The notes under the pieces are model-generated. The model made no database searches and was not told the DNA's origin. It worked only from the letters and a program-made list of their open reading frames with translations. A stretch of 64,000 nucleotides of DNA, taken from positions 4,161,669-4,225,668 of the forward strand of contig OZ005701.1 in NCBI GenBank assembly GCA_963930775.1, in the 5' to 3' direction. The position numbers were made by a program, and so were the translations under genes. Positions 44,640 through 55,999 of the stretch are shown in pieces. Every line of letters begins with the position of its first letter. Within the stretch, counting starts at the first letter, position 1. The stretch comes from Cliona cf. orientalis. Its lineage: Eukaryota; Porifera; Demospongiae; Clionaida; Clionaidae.

Positions 44640-45060
44640 AATGCACAGCATTGTGGGGCGAGCCTGAGCGACCGTGACAGTGAGCGTGTAACAGTGATTT
44701 ATGTTGCACCACGCCCAACAATAAACTATGGGCTGCAGGATGCACGCTTGTAGCCTGGCCTAGCTCTTTCTCTTTTGCCGACTCTGTAGCTCTCCAACTA
44801 TTGGCCGCTGTTTAGCTGAGGCTCCGATTGACGATGAACTCCGTCTTGCTCTTGCCTCGTTCATAGCGACAGCCTAGCACACATGAATGTAAATTTGCAA
44901 GTCGTTGAATTAGAGCAGCATATATACGGAATGATGGACGTTGGGCGGGGCGTAACTAAGGACCAACGTAACATATATATATATATATCTCAGTCGCACA
45001 GTGCATTACCGTTTATGTGGGGCTCGCTCAGTCTCGCCCCAATTATTTCTGGTACTGGCT
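44640..45060. repeat. Dispersed repeat, inverted copy at 63855-64000
   Basis: GGGCGGGGCGTAACTAAGGACC, an (AT)n tract and CGTTTATGTGGGGCTCGCTCAG at 44940-45035 occur inverted at 63860-63985. GGGGCGAGCCTGAGCGACC at 44656 is a further related end, so this may be a foldback element of ~390 bp. Confidence 0.6.
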
Positions 45061-45451
45061 TGACAGTAAATGCTGAATAATCTCAATATAATATATTACC
45101 AAAAACCTAGTGTCTGTTGTTGAAACCTTGTTAAGCCGAACATTGCATAAAAATTCTAATTTTGCAGAGTATCTTGAGCACACTATTTCTTGTACAACAA
45201 TCCAGAAATTCTGGAATTCAAGCTTCCACAGTAAGTTTTGCAAAAACGAAGAACATATGCTCCAGGTATCATATTATATTTTATTTGTAAGATGTACATG
45301 CATATGTATAGTGTGCTTTTTGATCATCTTCCATCCCTTCAAAAATTCCTCATCTTGTCTTGCCTTATCCCACTCTCCCTCTCCCAGCTCTCTGGATCCC
45401 TCACAGAGAGAGAAACCTAGTGATAAGGTAGGGGTACACATTATGTTTTAC

Positions 45452-45943
45452 CTCAGTGTAGTGAAGATAGCACTGTATCTTTTGTCCTTCAATAGTTCTG
45501 CAGTACTTTTTTCTCCATTATCATTATGTGTAGCCTTCTGGATTGAACTAGTACTCTTAGCCCGCCTTTGAGCCAGAGGGGATGACTGACCAATTGCTAC
45601 TGTCCTACTGTGATTTGAATGTCCAAGCTCAAATAATTCTTCACTGGTTGGTGTGCTGGAAATTATGTTTAGATTGGGGGTGGACAACCTAAAAGCAGAA
45701 GAAAAATCTAAGTCAGATTGTTCGCTGTTCGAGTCAGGTGTAAATTTGGAATTCCTTTGAGTGGGAGTTTGTGGAGCAGACTGAATAATGTGATGAAGAT
45801 CAGAATCAGTAGCTTTGTTTGGAACTGGACCAGGACTAACAACAGGACTGGGAGTGGGACTGTGAGAGGAGAAATTCACTTCGGTAGATGACTTGGACCT
45901 CTGGTAGTCCCATGCAGCTTTGCCTTTCAACCCTTTCACTCTT
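45452..45943 (-). CDS. Ser/Thr/Pro-rich exon of the SH2/C1 gene
   Basis: 492 nt between acceptor CTCTATAG and donor CTGAG|GTAAAAC. It takes one base to complete a Lys codon left by exon 51853-52028 and ends in phase 2, matched by 41857. It reads RVKGLKGKAAWDYQRSKSST, then a disordered stretch with SPTPSPVVSPGP, SAPQTPTQRNSK and SSPLAQRRAKSTSS: several SP/TP and RxxS-type sites. The exon ends KDKRYSAIF. Low-complexity Ser/Pro linkers between SH2 and C1 are usual in signalling adaptors. No catalytic domain. Confidence 0.75.
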
Positions 45944-47516
45944 CTATAGAGAAAAAGATAATATATGATCATAATGTATGACTTTCATACATATACGGTG
46001 GAAGAACACTGTTGAAATGAGGACATCTACATGTACCTTAATTAGAACACCATGCATGGTCCCAGCTACATAGAGAAATGTATAAGATTACCTCTAAAAT
46101 GACGACACCTCCTTTTATCAGGACACTTCAAGCTGTCCCAAGGGTGTTTGGAACAGAGGGGCTCCACTGTACATGTACGTAGGTATTTACACGCATGCAT
46201 GTACTAAGACATTACACAGTAGTGACAGTGAAGATACATGTAATACAACAGGGGGAAAAGGATACTAGCAACATGCACTAGTCTTGGAACTTGTCTCCAT
46301 AATACGTACATGAATTGAACACCAAAATACATACATGTGTGGAAAACTTAAGGTGCATCATCACATTCTGCTAAACTTAAGGAAGCACTATCATGCAATC
46401 AATACCCTCGGTGAATTACATTATCTATACGTTGTTACATACAGCTAAGCCAGCAACACTTATGTACTGTATCAGTGTTGTGCATGCATGATAGGTAACC
46501 ACAAGTATACCTACATGTGTGCATTGCACACAATTACACAATATTATTGTACTATACCCAGAGTTCAAAATAGGAAAGTATAACCTCGTCCCTAGTACTC
46601 CAGATCTTTTTCAATGGACGTGAGAGAAAAGAGGGGAAGCCTGGTAAGCGAAGACGATGAACAGGATGACAAAGAAGGCTGCTTTAGGCGGCCCAAGTAG
46701 TGATGAGACTTTTCCGCTTAGGGAGAAAACCAAGTCCTATGTTTTACTGTTGGCAGCAGCTAGCTACCCGGCATAATTTATGATCTGTACTACGGTTTGA
46801 GTACGTTCATATGGTACGTTTTAATACCGCTGCTCGAGCCTTGTTCCTTCATATCTATGACCGATTCAGCGTAGCACTAGCGCTGCAAGCGCTAGTGAGT
46901 AGCTCGCCTATACCTAGCGCCTTACTGCTCCTCGAACCCCTAACCTTCATATCCATGATCGGCCCAGCGCGCCGTTAACGCGTTGCACGCGCTAGCGCCA
47001 TGGCGCCAAGCGCCTAGGGCCAGGCGCTGTCACATGACTTCACCATGGCAACATATTCCGAGCATGCGTATTATATCACAAAATGGCGGTATTAGACACA
47101 CCCATTCGATAATGCGCAGTACACACCCACTATTACGTAACTGTCGAGATAACGCCAAACTAGCGTACCACTGCACTGCGCGCTACAAAATAGAGTGGAT
47201 TTATACTCAAGGTAAGATGAGCGGTGGAGGCAGTCTTGAGTTAGCCCTGATAATGAAAAAGAAAGAAAGAAAGAAGAAAGATTGACAAATGGCCTATTTT
47301 TTGAACATCTGGTTCTGACGTGTACAATTGTTTTGATGAATGATCTTGGTCTTATTAGATGCACAATCTGCTGGAGATTCTGATTTTCACACTTAGAAAT
47401 CTCACAAAATTACCTATTTTGAGATATTTGGGTATTTGTAATGTATTACATATATGGCATATCCGGGCCATCCCTACTTATAGAGTCTACCGACTCTATG
47501 ATAACTACATTTGGCA

Positions 47517-47700
47517 GGGGGGTCGAGATATTTAAACGTTTATTACGATTGGCAGGGGGGTCGAGGCATTTAAACATTAATTATGTTTGGTAGGGGGGTC
47601 GAGACATTTAAACATTATAATTACGTTTGGCAGGGGGCCATAATGTTTAAACACCTCGACCCCCCCCCCCCCCCCCCCCGCCAAATGTAGTTAATGTTTA
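47517..47700. repeat. Short tandem array with inverted end and poly-C
   Basis: Three to four ~38-bp units TTTGGCAGGGGGGTCGAGAT, TTAAACRTTWATTA are followed by an inverted unit (TTTAAACACCTCGACCCC) with 20 Cs at 47660-47679. Only the first unit of the large array has this insert. Confidence 0.75.
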
Positions 47701-47761
47701 ATAATTAAATTTATTTTTGTCTTACTTTTTTATTATACAAGTATAAAAAATAACTGAATAA

Positions 47762-48082
47762 AATTGAAGAATGAAATAGGGATGGCAGGATCAAAAAGTA
47801 CACAAACGAGATAATCGTATCTACTATACATCCCTACGCTTGCTTTTCTCGACTATTATGCACCTATTAATGTCGACATGTTTGTTGAGTGCAGTATGTG
47901 GGAGATATTCAGGTTGTTCCCTAGTTGTCATAATGGTTCGAGTTTATCAGTTTTGATTCAATCGCATTATTACTGGTTATTTTTGTACCCCTCAAAAAGC
48001 AATCGTAGGGATGTATAATAGAGACGATTATCTCTTGTTTGTGTACTTTTTGATCCTGCCATCCCTACTTCATTCTTCAATT
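47762..48082. mobile_element. Foldback MITE G, copy 2
   Basis: The arms AATTGAAGAATGAAATAGGG ... GCTTGCTTTTCTCGAC and their complement enclose ~90 nt. The arms are ~95 nt with few mismatches. Inside the tandem array. Confidence 0.8.
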
Positions 48083-49074
48083 TTTACCCCGTGCGCATGC
48101 GCAAGGGGCAAAGCAATCTGTTTGTCCGTCTGTTGTTGTCATTGTCGGCACAAAAATCGCCAGATCTCGAGTTCTAGGCGTCTGTGCGTGCTATGAGCAC
48201 AATCAATCGGTAGATATTGGTGAAAAACTGGTTTATACGCGCTTCGAATTTCTCAAAACGGCTTACTAGTGCTACAAATAGTGCATTTTCTGTTCAGCAT
48301 GCCTGTGGTTTATCGACCACACCCACTCTTTTAGAATAATAGTATGTGGATGCGATTGCACATGCTCAAGCACAGTGTTGGAAAGGGTCGTCACATCATG
48401 AAACAGCTACATGTATGCCTCAGAGTGTTGCAATACTACGCTTAGTGGCTACAGAGCGCGCGGGGTATGTGCTCTACAGAGCTCTAGTATTCAATTGTTT
48501 TTTATACTTGTTTCTGTTCTTTTTTTTATTGTACTTAGTGTAGTTTATCAATGCCATCTTATCATAATTTCTGTCCGGTGTAATTAAGGGGAACCTTAAT
48601 GGGTGGCATCAAATTTGTAGCTATGCCCCTCATTAACTTGCGTTCATATGCCTATACTAGTATTAATTTTAGGCGGCCCATGAGACTGCTTAATAGGGAG
48701 AAAACCGAGTTCTAATAATTTTTATTGTTGCGGCAGCAGCTAGCTCAGTACCTGGCATAATTTAATGATCTGTACGTTACCGCTCCTTGAGCCTTCGTAT
48801 GATAGCATGATACCTATGATCGATCCAGCGGAGCACTAGCGCTGCACGCGCTAGCGAATAGCTCGCCTATGCCTAGCGCCTTACCGCTCCTCGAGCCTAG
48901 CACCTTCATATCCATGATCGATCCAGCGCACTGCTGTACGCGCTAGTACAGTAGCTACGTAGCTCGCAATCGCCTAGGGCGCGGCCAGGCGCTGTCACAT
49001 GACTTCACCATAGCAACACATTCCGAGCATGCGCATTATATTTCAAAATGGCGGCGTATCAGACACACCCAATC

Positions 49075-49239
49075 CAGAGGAGGTTGGTCACGATTTTCGT
49101 GGAATGTGCATTTTATTATCGCGCATCATAGGCAATGTATTGTTTTTGCTGACTCAGCGGGTTGACCTGGGTTGCGTGGGCGTATATTGCAGCCTATGGC
49201 AAATGCTCTCTAATTAGAAACCGTGACCAACCTCCTCTG
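49075..49239. mobile_element. hAT-like MITE, 165 bp
   Basis: TIRs CAGAGGAGGTTGGTCACG and CGTGACCAACCTCCTCTG are perfect over 18 nt. Flanks CACCCAAT(C) and CACCCAAT are duplicated. The insert is absent from the other array units (ACACACCCATTCGATAATGCG and ACACACCCAATAATTAATGCG), so it arrived after the units duplicated. Confidence 0.78.
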
Positions 49240-49690
49240 CACCCAATTGTTAATGCGCCGGACACACCCACTATTACGTAGCCGTCGAGATAACGCCAAA
49301 CTAGCGTGCCACTGCACTGCGCGCTACAAAATAGAGTGGATTTATATGAAAACTAAGGTGAGAGGTCCAGACAGTCTTGAGTTAGCCCTGGAAATGAGAA
49401 AGAAAGAAGAAAGAATGAGAAATGGCCATTTCTTTGAACATCTGGTTCTGGCATCTACAATTGATTTGATGAATGATCTTGGTCTTGTTAGATAGATAAT
49501 TTGCTGGAGATTCTGATTTTCATACTTAGAAATTTCACAAAACTACTTATTTTGAGATATTAGGGTATTTGTAATGTATTACATATATGGCATATCCGGG
49601 CCATCCCTACTTATAGAGTCTATCGACTCTATGACAAGTTATACATTATACAATTATATTGTGTATAGTATAGTATTGTATAATTATTGT

Positions 49691-50076
49691 ACAAGTATAA
49701 AAACAATTGAATAAAATTGAAGAATGAAGTAGGGATGGCAGGATCAAAAAGTACACAAACAAGAGATATCGCAACTACTATACATCCCTCCGCTTGCTTT
49801 TCTCGACTATTAGCTATGCACCTATTAATTTTAATAATGTCAACGTGTTTGTTGAGTGTGGTATATGGGAGACATTCAGGTTGTTCCCTATATAGTTGTC
49901 ACGATTGTTTGGGTTTATCAGTTTTGATTCAATCGCATTATTACTGGTTATTTTTGCATCCCTCAAAAAGCAAGCGTAGGGATGTATAGTAGTTGCGATA
50001 TCTCTTGTTTGTGTACTTTTTGATCCTGCCATCCCTACTTCATTCTTCAATTTTATTCAATTGTTTTTATACTTGT
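49691..50076. mobile_element. Foldback MITE G, copy 3, near-perfect arms
   Basis: The arms (ACAAGTATAAAAACAATTGA at the left end and its complement at the right) run about 110 nt with only about one mismatch seen, around ~160 nt. The same short frame appears on both strands because of the palindrome. Confidence 0.85.
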
Positions 50077-51090
50077 TTCTGTTCTTTTTTAATGCACTTA
50101 GTGTAATTTATCAATGCCATCTTACATGGGTTGCTCACAATTTTTATCCAGTGTAAGTAAGTGGAAGATGGGAGGTACCGAAGTTGCAAAATTCGTAGCC
50201 ACGCCCCTCATTAACTAGCGTTCATATGCCTTGTATTAATATGATGAAGCCTTGTATTAATATGATGAAGCAGGCTGACAAAGAAGGCTGCTTTAGGCGG
50301 CCCAAGTAGTCATGAGACTCTTCCGCTTAGGGAGAAAATAAAGTTCTATGTTTTATTGTTGGCAGCAGCTAGCTACCCGGAATAATTTTATGATCTGTAC
50401 TTTTATACCGCTCCCTCCTCGAGTCTTGCGATGGTATGATATCTATAATCGATCCAGCGGAGCACGCGCTAGTGAGTAGCTCGCCTATGCCTAGTGCCTT
50501 ACCGCTCCCCGAGCCTTGCACCTTCATACTGATATCCATGATCGATCCAGCGTACCGCTGCACGCACTAGCAATAGCGCTAGCGTTAGAGCTAACTAAAC
50601 TAGACCTGTACCTCGCCTAGGGCCAGGCGCAGTCACATGACTTCACCATGGCAACCCATTCTGAGCATGCACATTATATAAAAAATGGCGTATCAGACAC
50701 ACCCAATAATTAATGCGCCGTACACACCCACTATTACGTAACTGTCGAGATAATGCCAAATTAGCGTGCCACTGCACTGCGTGCTACAAAATAGAGTGGA
50801 TTTATATGAAAACTAAGGTGAGAGGTCCAGACAGTCTTGAGTTAGCCCTGGAAATGAGAAAGAAAGAAAGAATGAGAAATGGCCATTTTTTGAACATCTG
50901 GTTCTGGCATATACAATTGATTTGATGAATGATCTTGGACTTGTTAGATAGATAATTTGCTGGAGATTCTGATTTTCACACTTAGAAATTTCACAAAATT
51001 ACCTATTTTGAGATATTTGGGTATTTGTAATGTATTATATATATGGCATATCCGGGCCATCCCTACTTATAGTCTACCGACTATGATAAT

Positions 51091-51420
51091 GTGAGTATAG
51101 CTATACATAATATACATTTTATACATTTTGTTACTGTGAACATATGACATTACATAATATTGTAGACCATAAGTATGACTATACCATAACCTAGTGCAAT
51201 AATATTATACGTACGTTATACATAGTTGGGTATAATTCTAGTATAACATATATAACCTAGTGCAATAATATTGTATGTTATACACAGTTGGGTATAATTC
51301 TAGTATAACATGTATAATTAGATCGAACAGCAAATTAGGTACTTATACGTATAATGAGTGTATAATTCTAGTATGACATGTATATTTAACCATTTCTGCA
51401 CACTTACGTTCCGAGTCTCA
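51091..51420. repeat. Short AT-rich tandem repeat
   Basis: CCTAGTGCAATAATATTRTA, ATACAYAGTTGGGTATAATTC and TAGTATAACATRTATAA are repeated about two and a half times between 51188 and 51390 with a ~70-bp period. Confidence 0.75.
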
Positions 51421-51852
51421 ACTCGATGTACTTTCCCACACATCCATGCATGCACAATGTAAAACTATAGCTGTATTACCCCACCTACCTCTCAGCAAAA
51501 ACGGGAGAGCTACTGTTGGGGCTGATTCTTCATCCATTCAGCAAGTCTCTGGATACAATACCAGCTGCATAGTAGCCTATGCATGTACTGGCCTAGAGAT
51601 TTTCTAAATAACGCACACCAGGCCTCAAAACATACATTGCAAACATATGGGTAAACTTTAAAGGGCTGTAATTTTAATTCTAAGGCATGGATCAAAATTT
51701 TCTCATGTCAAATCTCATTTTTCGACCCATTCTGCGTGCCCATATAAAAATTACGTTCCCAAGTGCTCCCAATTCCTCCATGAATTAATTTATTCTTTTT
51801 TTCTATTTAGTGTAGTGTATATAACAAACCTGCTTGATTTAAAAAAACTCAC

Positions 51853-52028
51853 TTTCCATGCTTCCTTTTCAATCGACTTTGGGTATTGCTTTTTCTTGCC
51901 AAAGTATTGTGTCTACCCTTTTCCATGGCCTCGGCCACTCCATGTTTTTGAAGATAAAGTGTAATAAGGCCATCTTCAACAAGTTCATCAATACTGTCAA
52001 ACTTCTTGTCTCCTAATGTATTTGAAGA
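51853..52028 (-). CDS. C-terminal half of an SH2 domain, chimaerin-like gene
   Basis: 176 nt between acceptor TATTATGTCAG and donor GGAAA|GTGAGT. Starts phase 0, ends phase 2. It reads LGDKKFDSIDELVEDGLITL then YLQKHGVAEAMEKGR and a basic run (LARKSNTQSRLKRKHGK). The KxFxSIxELVxDGLITLY segment is the end of an SH2 domain as in chimaerins ([20 protein letters not shown]). The phosphotyrosine-binding Arg lies in an upstream exon not found. Joining to exon 45943 is in phase. Confidence 0.78.
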
Positions 52029-52320
52029 CTGACATAATATAAATGTAAGCAGGGGGCTTTATCATTTCACTTGCATCCTTATCTGATATCAGACAGACTG
52101 CATAGCCTAATTAGGTCACACAAATTTAATTATCTCGTCCAAGCCCGCACATACATCTAACAGTTAATGTCTACTTTTGATATTCAGATATATACTGCTA
52201 TCAACCAAATGCACTTGCAATTGCATCACCACAAAAAGAAATATTGTGCTTAATAGGAAAATGCGACTACATGAATTGTGCTTATAACTACATCCAAGTA
52301 TGCATGCGTATGCATGCATT

Positions 52321-52891
52321 CTAGTCTCGTGACCCAGCCCCCTAAACGCACGCGAAAAGGGGTCTGGTAACATTGTGTACAACGAGTTGTCGCAGCGGAA
52401 TGCAATAATTGCGTACTTGCGGTTTCGCATTTTAAATTCGAAAACTATTCTACTTTTTGCTGGCTAAAACGACCTGTTTTACGATCGCTATCGTTTCTAC
52501 GATAGTTTCGTTGCCTCTATCACTCACCATTTCGAAGTAAATCTTCAGAGTTCGAGCGGTCTCTCGTTTGAATTTGAAACTACAGTCAGCCTTTTGTGTC
52601 CAGGACTGTTCTATTTTTGCTTGCCATCAGTCCTTCGGATCGTTTTGTCGTCTTTGCCGCACACACTTCTCGAGTAGATCAGTAGATCTTTGGTGCTGGT
52701 GGAGCACGAGCTCAAGAGAAAAAAAGACGCATATGTTTATAATACGCGAATATATAATTTTAGCGATTTGATTGCAAATGGAGCGATCTGATTGGTCGCG
52801 CCACATTCCAGAGTTTGGGACAACTCGCTGTGCACAATGTTGCCAGACCCCTTTTTCGCGTGCGTTTAAGGGGGCTGGGCTATGAGACTAG
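52321..52891. mobile_element. hAT-type non-autonomous element, 571 bp, 8-bp target duplication
   Basis: Inverted arms of ~80 nt start CTAGTCTCGTGACCCAGCCC (left) and end GGGCTGGGCTATGAGACTAG (right). Flanks CATGCATT at 52313-52320 and 52892-52899 are identical 8-bp duplications, the hAT hallmark. It lies upstream of the SH2 exon, in an intron if the gene continues. Short frames inside are not assigned. Confidence 0.85.
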
Positions 52892-52899
52892 CATGCATT

Positions 52900-53620
52900 C
52901 TTGGACCTACTACATGTATATTTGCATCAACCTCATCTGCACTGTTCTCAGTTGCTATATCTGCATGCAAGAAATCAAAGATTCTCTGTGGACTACTTAA
53001 CTGTTTGGTAAGCTTGCCAATGTTTGACTAGGGTGCTCTAGTTATACCTTCAGGGCAAAAATAAAGTGAGGTGCGAAAATGCTGGTGTTCTTATGGGTGT
53101 GGCTCCTGCGCTCGCGTGCCCATGTGAATTTAACTAATATACATATACAAAGGGGGCCTACTGGTTCATGCCCCCCCCCCCGAATATATGAATTACCTAT
53201 GATACACAAACCACAAATCCCACTTAGACCCATTATTTCACGCATACCGTAAACTTTCTAATTAAGGTAACAACCAAGTAGGACATTTCAATTTTTCTTT
53301 GTTTTTAAAAGTAAGTGCCAATGTGACATTTTGATTAATTTTACTGGCGCTTTGATAATTAGAACGATCCGTGTAGACCTGATCTGCAGCTGTAAAAGAC
53401 GTCGCTTGACTACTGTTTTGGGAAGAAAAGTGATATGATTCTGGAGTTGCTGGTCCTAGTCCAAGTCCTAAATCTCACCTGACCGTCACTTTCTCAAGTT
53501 GAAATATTCACAAAACTGCTCTTATTGGCCATATTCTACATGCAAAATAAAAGTTTGATCATAACATTCTAAATACAAGGCGCCGCTCTAATAATAGCGC
53601 CAACCCAGCATGCATGTTTA
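52900..53620. other. No recognisable gene
   Basis: Contains a 10-C run near 53170 and ACCGTAAACTTTCTAATTAAGG-type repeat ends near 53248. No convincing coding sequence. Confidence 0.35.
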
Positions 53621-53639
53621 AATTAATTTTTGTCATAAA

Positions 53640-53895
53640 GTGCTGAATGAAAATTTGAAAAATTTTTTCCTGGCGTGTTAACTAGAAAATTTACGGTAGG
53701 TGCCCCATCGTATAAGCTTTCCAAATATCTATTATATCTCCCCATTGACTGGGAAGACCAGTTCACACGCTTTAAATTCCAAGCATTTTGTGGGTACAAT
53801 GAAGAAAGTGCGTGCGGAGGCTGAAGACTCTTGTCAGCTATGACACTTAGCTCACTGTTCACCATGTCACCCATAGGTGAAGCAGTAGATATCAC
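53640..53895 (-). CDS. Candidate exon, unknown
   Basis: A minus-strand frame reads MGDMVNSELSVIADKSLQPP, SSLYPQNAWNLKRVNWSSQS and MGRYNRYLESLYDGAPT, with protein-like composition and no recognised domain. It has the right strand and position to be an upstream exon of the SH2/C1 gene, but splice sites are weak (ACC|GTAAAT near 53690). Confidence 0.28.
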
Positions 53896-53899
53896 AGGA

Positions 53900-55210
53900 A
53901 ACTCATAGAGGAGGAGGACTTAGGACTTGGTGGAGCGGACCCCAAAGGTCCTTCAGCTCTTTTTGAAGTCAACTGACTTCAGCTACAATAGTGATCAACT
54001 TCTATGAGCAAGAGGCAGGGCACAGCCATGGGCTCCCAAATCTCTGTAGTAGTTGCATGCCAACTTGTACATGGATTTCTTCGAGGAACTGGTGCTGGTC
54101 AGCTAGCTTCCTCGAGACCAAGGTTCTGGAAGCAGTATGTGGATGACACAAGCTGCATAATGGTGAAGGATGAGGTGGAGCCTTAATTTGCTCAAGCACC
54201 TCTATGCTCCACCATCCAATTCACCATGGAGCTGGAGAGTGATGGCTCCCTTCCCTTCCTTGACATCAAGCTAATATGAAAGGAAGGTGACACTCTTAAA
54301 GTTATTGTCTTTAGGAAACTACACACAGACAGGTACCTGCATGCACTTCAACTCACACCACCCAGTAAATGCAAAGAGGGCAGCCGTCAGAAGTCTCCTT
54401 GACAGAGCCAGGAATGTCACTATACGAAAGGAGAACCAGCGGGAAGAACTCCTCACTGCTACTTTCAAACGTAAGGGTTATTCTTTACACTTCATTCATG
54501 CCATCTCCTCTTCCATACAGGAACTATCAGCACTATCAAAGGTGCCAGATATGAAATCAGATGACAAAGGATCCCAGGAGAAAGAGAGGAATCAACCACT
54601 GGCAGACGTGAACGGCGTCAGTGAGTGAATCAGTAACGCCTGTGACAAGTTCGATCTAAGGGTTGTCTTCAAATCAGGCCCGCCTCTCCGTTCGCTATTC
54701 ACCAATGTGAAGGACCCCCTCCCCAAGGAGAAACTGGCAGATGTAGTCTACCAGATCGCCTGCCAGTGCGGTAAGGTATATATTGGGGAAATGTAGAGGC
54801 GCCTAGAGACGCGATGCATGCAACAAGAGGGACATGTGGAAGTCTGCTATAACTGAGCATCAGTGGGACCAGCAACATCAAGTGGATTGGGATGGAATCA
54901 GGATGCTAGACAGGGCCGCCATACCTGTCCAGCTGAAGGTAAAGGAAGCCTCACACATCGAGAGGACCCCCACAAACAACAGGTTTGGGGGCTACGAGTT
55001 ACAGGGCTACTGGATCGTGACTATGAAAAAACTAGGGGGCGGGGGCAACTACGCTTATGCTAGTCGCGCCCACAGCCTCTGCGTTGAATCGCATGGGCAT
55101 GTGAGGGCAGGAGCCATGCCTATAAAAATACCAACACTTTCGCACCTCGCTTCACTTTTGCCCTGAGGATGACTAGAGACATCAATCGAAACGTCACCAA
55201 GTATTACTGA
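53900..55210 (+). pseudogene. Penelope-like retroelement 3' fragment: RT and GIY-YIG endonuclease
   Basis: RT palm: TDFSYNS, then KRQGTAMGSQISVVVACQL (usual QGTAMGSPISPVVANLY), PRFWKQYVDDTSCIM with the YVDD catalytic pair near 54136, and DGSLPFLDIKL near 54245. THTDRYL-like and ALQLTPPSK segments follow in other frames. From about 54690: PLRSLFTNVKDPLPKEKLAD, VVYQIACQCGKVYIGEM and RRLETRC, the start of the GIY-YIG nuclease, then a decayed remainder to about 55020. The last stretch (DDxxxDINRNVTKYY-like) is the usual 3' end. Frameshifts and stops throughout; 5' end truncated. These elements prime reverse transcription at a nick made by the nuclease. Confidence 0.85.
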
Positions 55211-55441
55211 AAAATTAAATTGTCTGCAAAGAGAATCTCCATTCATCCTTAATTTACCTTGCAATATCCTATAGGACGAGAAACAGCATACCGTACTCGC
55301 TCTAATTATTCGAACATTCTAATAGCCCGAACGGCCACTTCGATAATTTCATTTCCTTCCTAATGCATCGAACATCCGGATTTAGAATTTTCTTACACGC
55401 TCTATTTAAACGAACGGCCACAGACTAGACTAGAGACGAGC

Positions 55442-55849
55442 ATGGCAGCAGCGCGAGAAGATAACCTGTCGGAGTTCAGCTTCACTGCAGCTGTTAGAGG
55501 CTTCCATGTCTATCGCAGAGTGTGGTTACCACATGTTGGACAACGTCTATGTGCTGAAAGAGAATATGGAAACGTTGAAGATCGTTTTGCGATCGCTGTT
55601 AGAGAGGACGGTGGCACCAGAGCCAATGAAGTTCAACCTTTAGTTGGACACCTACCGCGAGAGTTTAGCAAGGTACTGTGGTACTTTCTACTTCATGGAG
55701 GAGTTGTTGAATGTGAAGTAACAGGAAGAAGGCAGCGCTCTCCACTTGAACAAGGAGGATTGGAGGTACCATGCTCCATCACACTATGTGGAAAAAAGAA
55801 AATTGTCGCAAAGGCTCAAGAATTATTGTCTAACAAAATAGTTATGTAA
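55442..55849 (+). CDS. HIRAN-domain-like protein encoded within the pogo transposon
   Basis: An intact 135-codon frame starts at an ATG 150 bp inside the left TIR, with TATTTAAA upstream near 55403 and AATAAA at 55941-55946 downstream. It reads FSFTAAVRGFHVYRRVWLPH, VGQRLCAEREYGNVEDRFAI (AV), LVGHLPREFSKVLWYFLLHG, VECEVTG and LEVPCSITLCG, with a terminal helix. The pattern VGxxLxxxREXXNxxDxxAIxV ... VGHLPRE ... G ... P is that of the HIRAN domain, a small beta-barrel that binds 3' DNA ends in HLTF/Rad5-type proteins. Nothing else is attached. That it is intact while the transposase is broken is notable. It may aid transposition (DNA end binding) or be a host gene captured by the element; role is inferred. 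Confidence 0.65.
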   Translation: MAAAREDNLSEFSFTAAVRGFHVYRRVWLPHVGQRLCAEREYGNVEDRFAIAVREDGGTRANEVQPLVGHLPREFSKVLWYFLLHGGVVECEVTGRRQRSPLEQGGLEVPCSITLCGKKKIVAKAQELLSNKIVM

Positions 55850-55999
55850 CATGATCATGCAACAGTCTATATGTACTGTATGTCCACTGAAATGTTGATA
55901 TGATATCATCCTGTTGACTTAAAAACTGTGCATCAATACAAATAAATAATATTATGGAATAAAATTGAGCAATGCATGATATGTCTAGTGTTTTAGTTC

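Larger units (their letters stand above)
46665..51090 (+). repeat. Tandem array of repeat family F/G units (2.5 copies)
   Basis: Each unit begins AAGAAGGCTGCTTTAGGCGG (46672, about 48667 partly, 50283). It contains GGCAGCAGCTAGCTACCCGG, a GC-rich block with GATCGATCCAGCG and CGCCTAGGGCCAGGCGC, CATGACTTCACCATGGCAAC, TTATGAAAACTAAGGTGAGA-type sequence, GAGTTAGCCCTGGAAATGAG, and the signature CATATCCGGGCCATCCCTAC with TAGAGTCTACCGACTCTA. Units one and two continue into foldback MITE G and TTTATACTTGTTTCTGTTC. The third stops at the signature (about 51090). The 70-100-codon frames inside are repeated with the unit and are not taken as genes. Confidence 0.82.

Noticed and set aside
46983..47285. 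Repeated ~90-codon frames in the tandem array (also near 49223, 50713, 63430)
   Set aside because: They follow copies of repeat family F and contain no recognisable domain; treated as repeat-borne noise.
49717..50050. Identical short frames on both strands starting MKNEVGMAGSKSTQ
   Set aside because: Explained by the near-perfect inverted arms of foldback MITE G.
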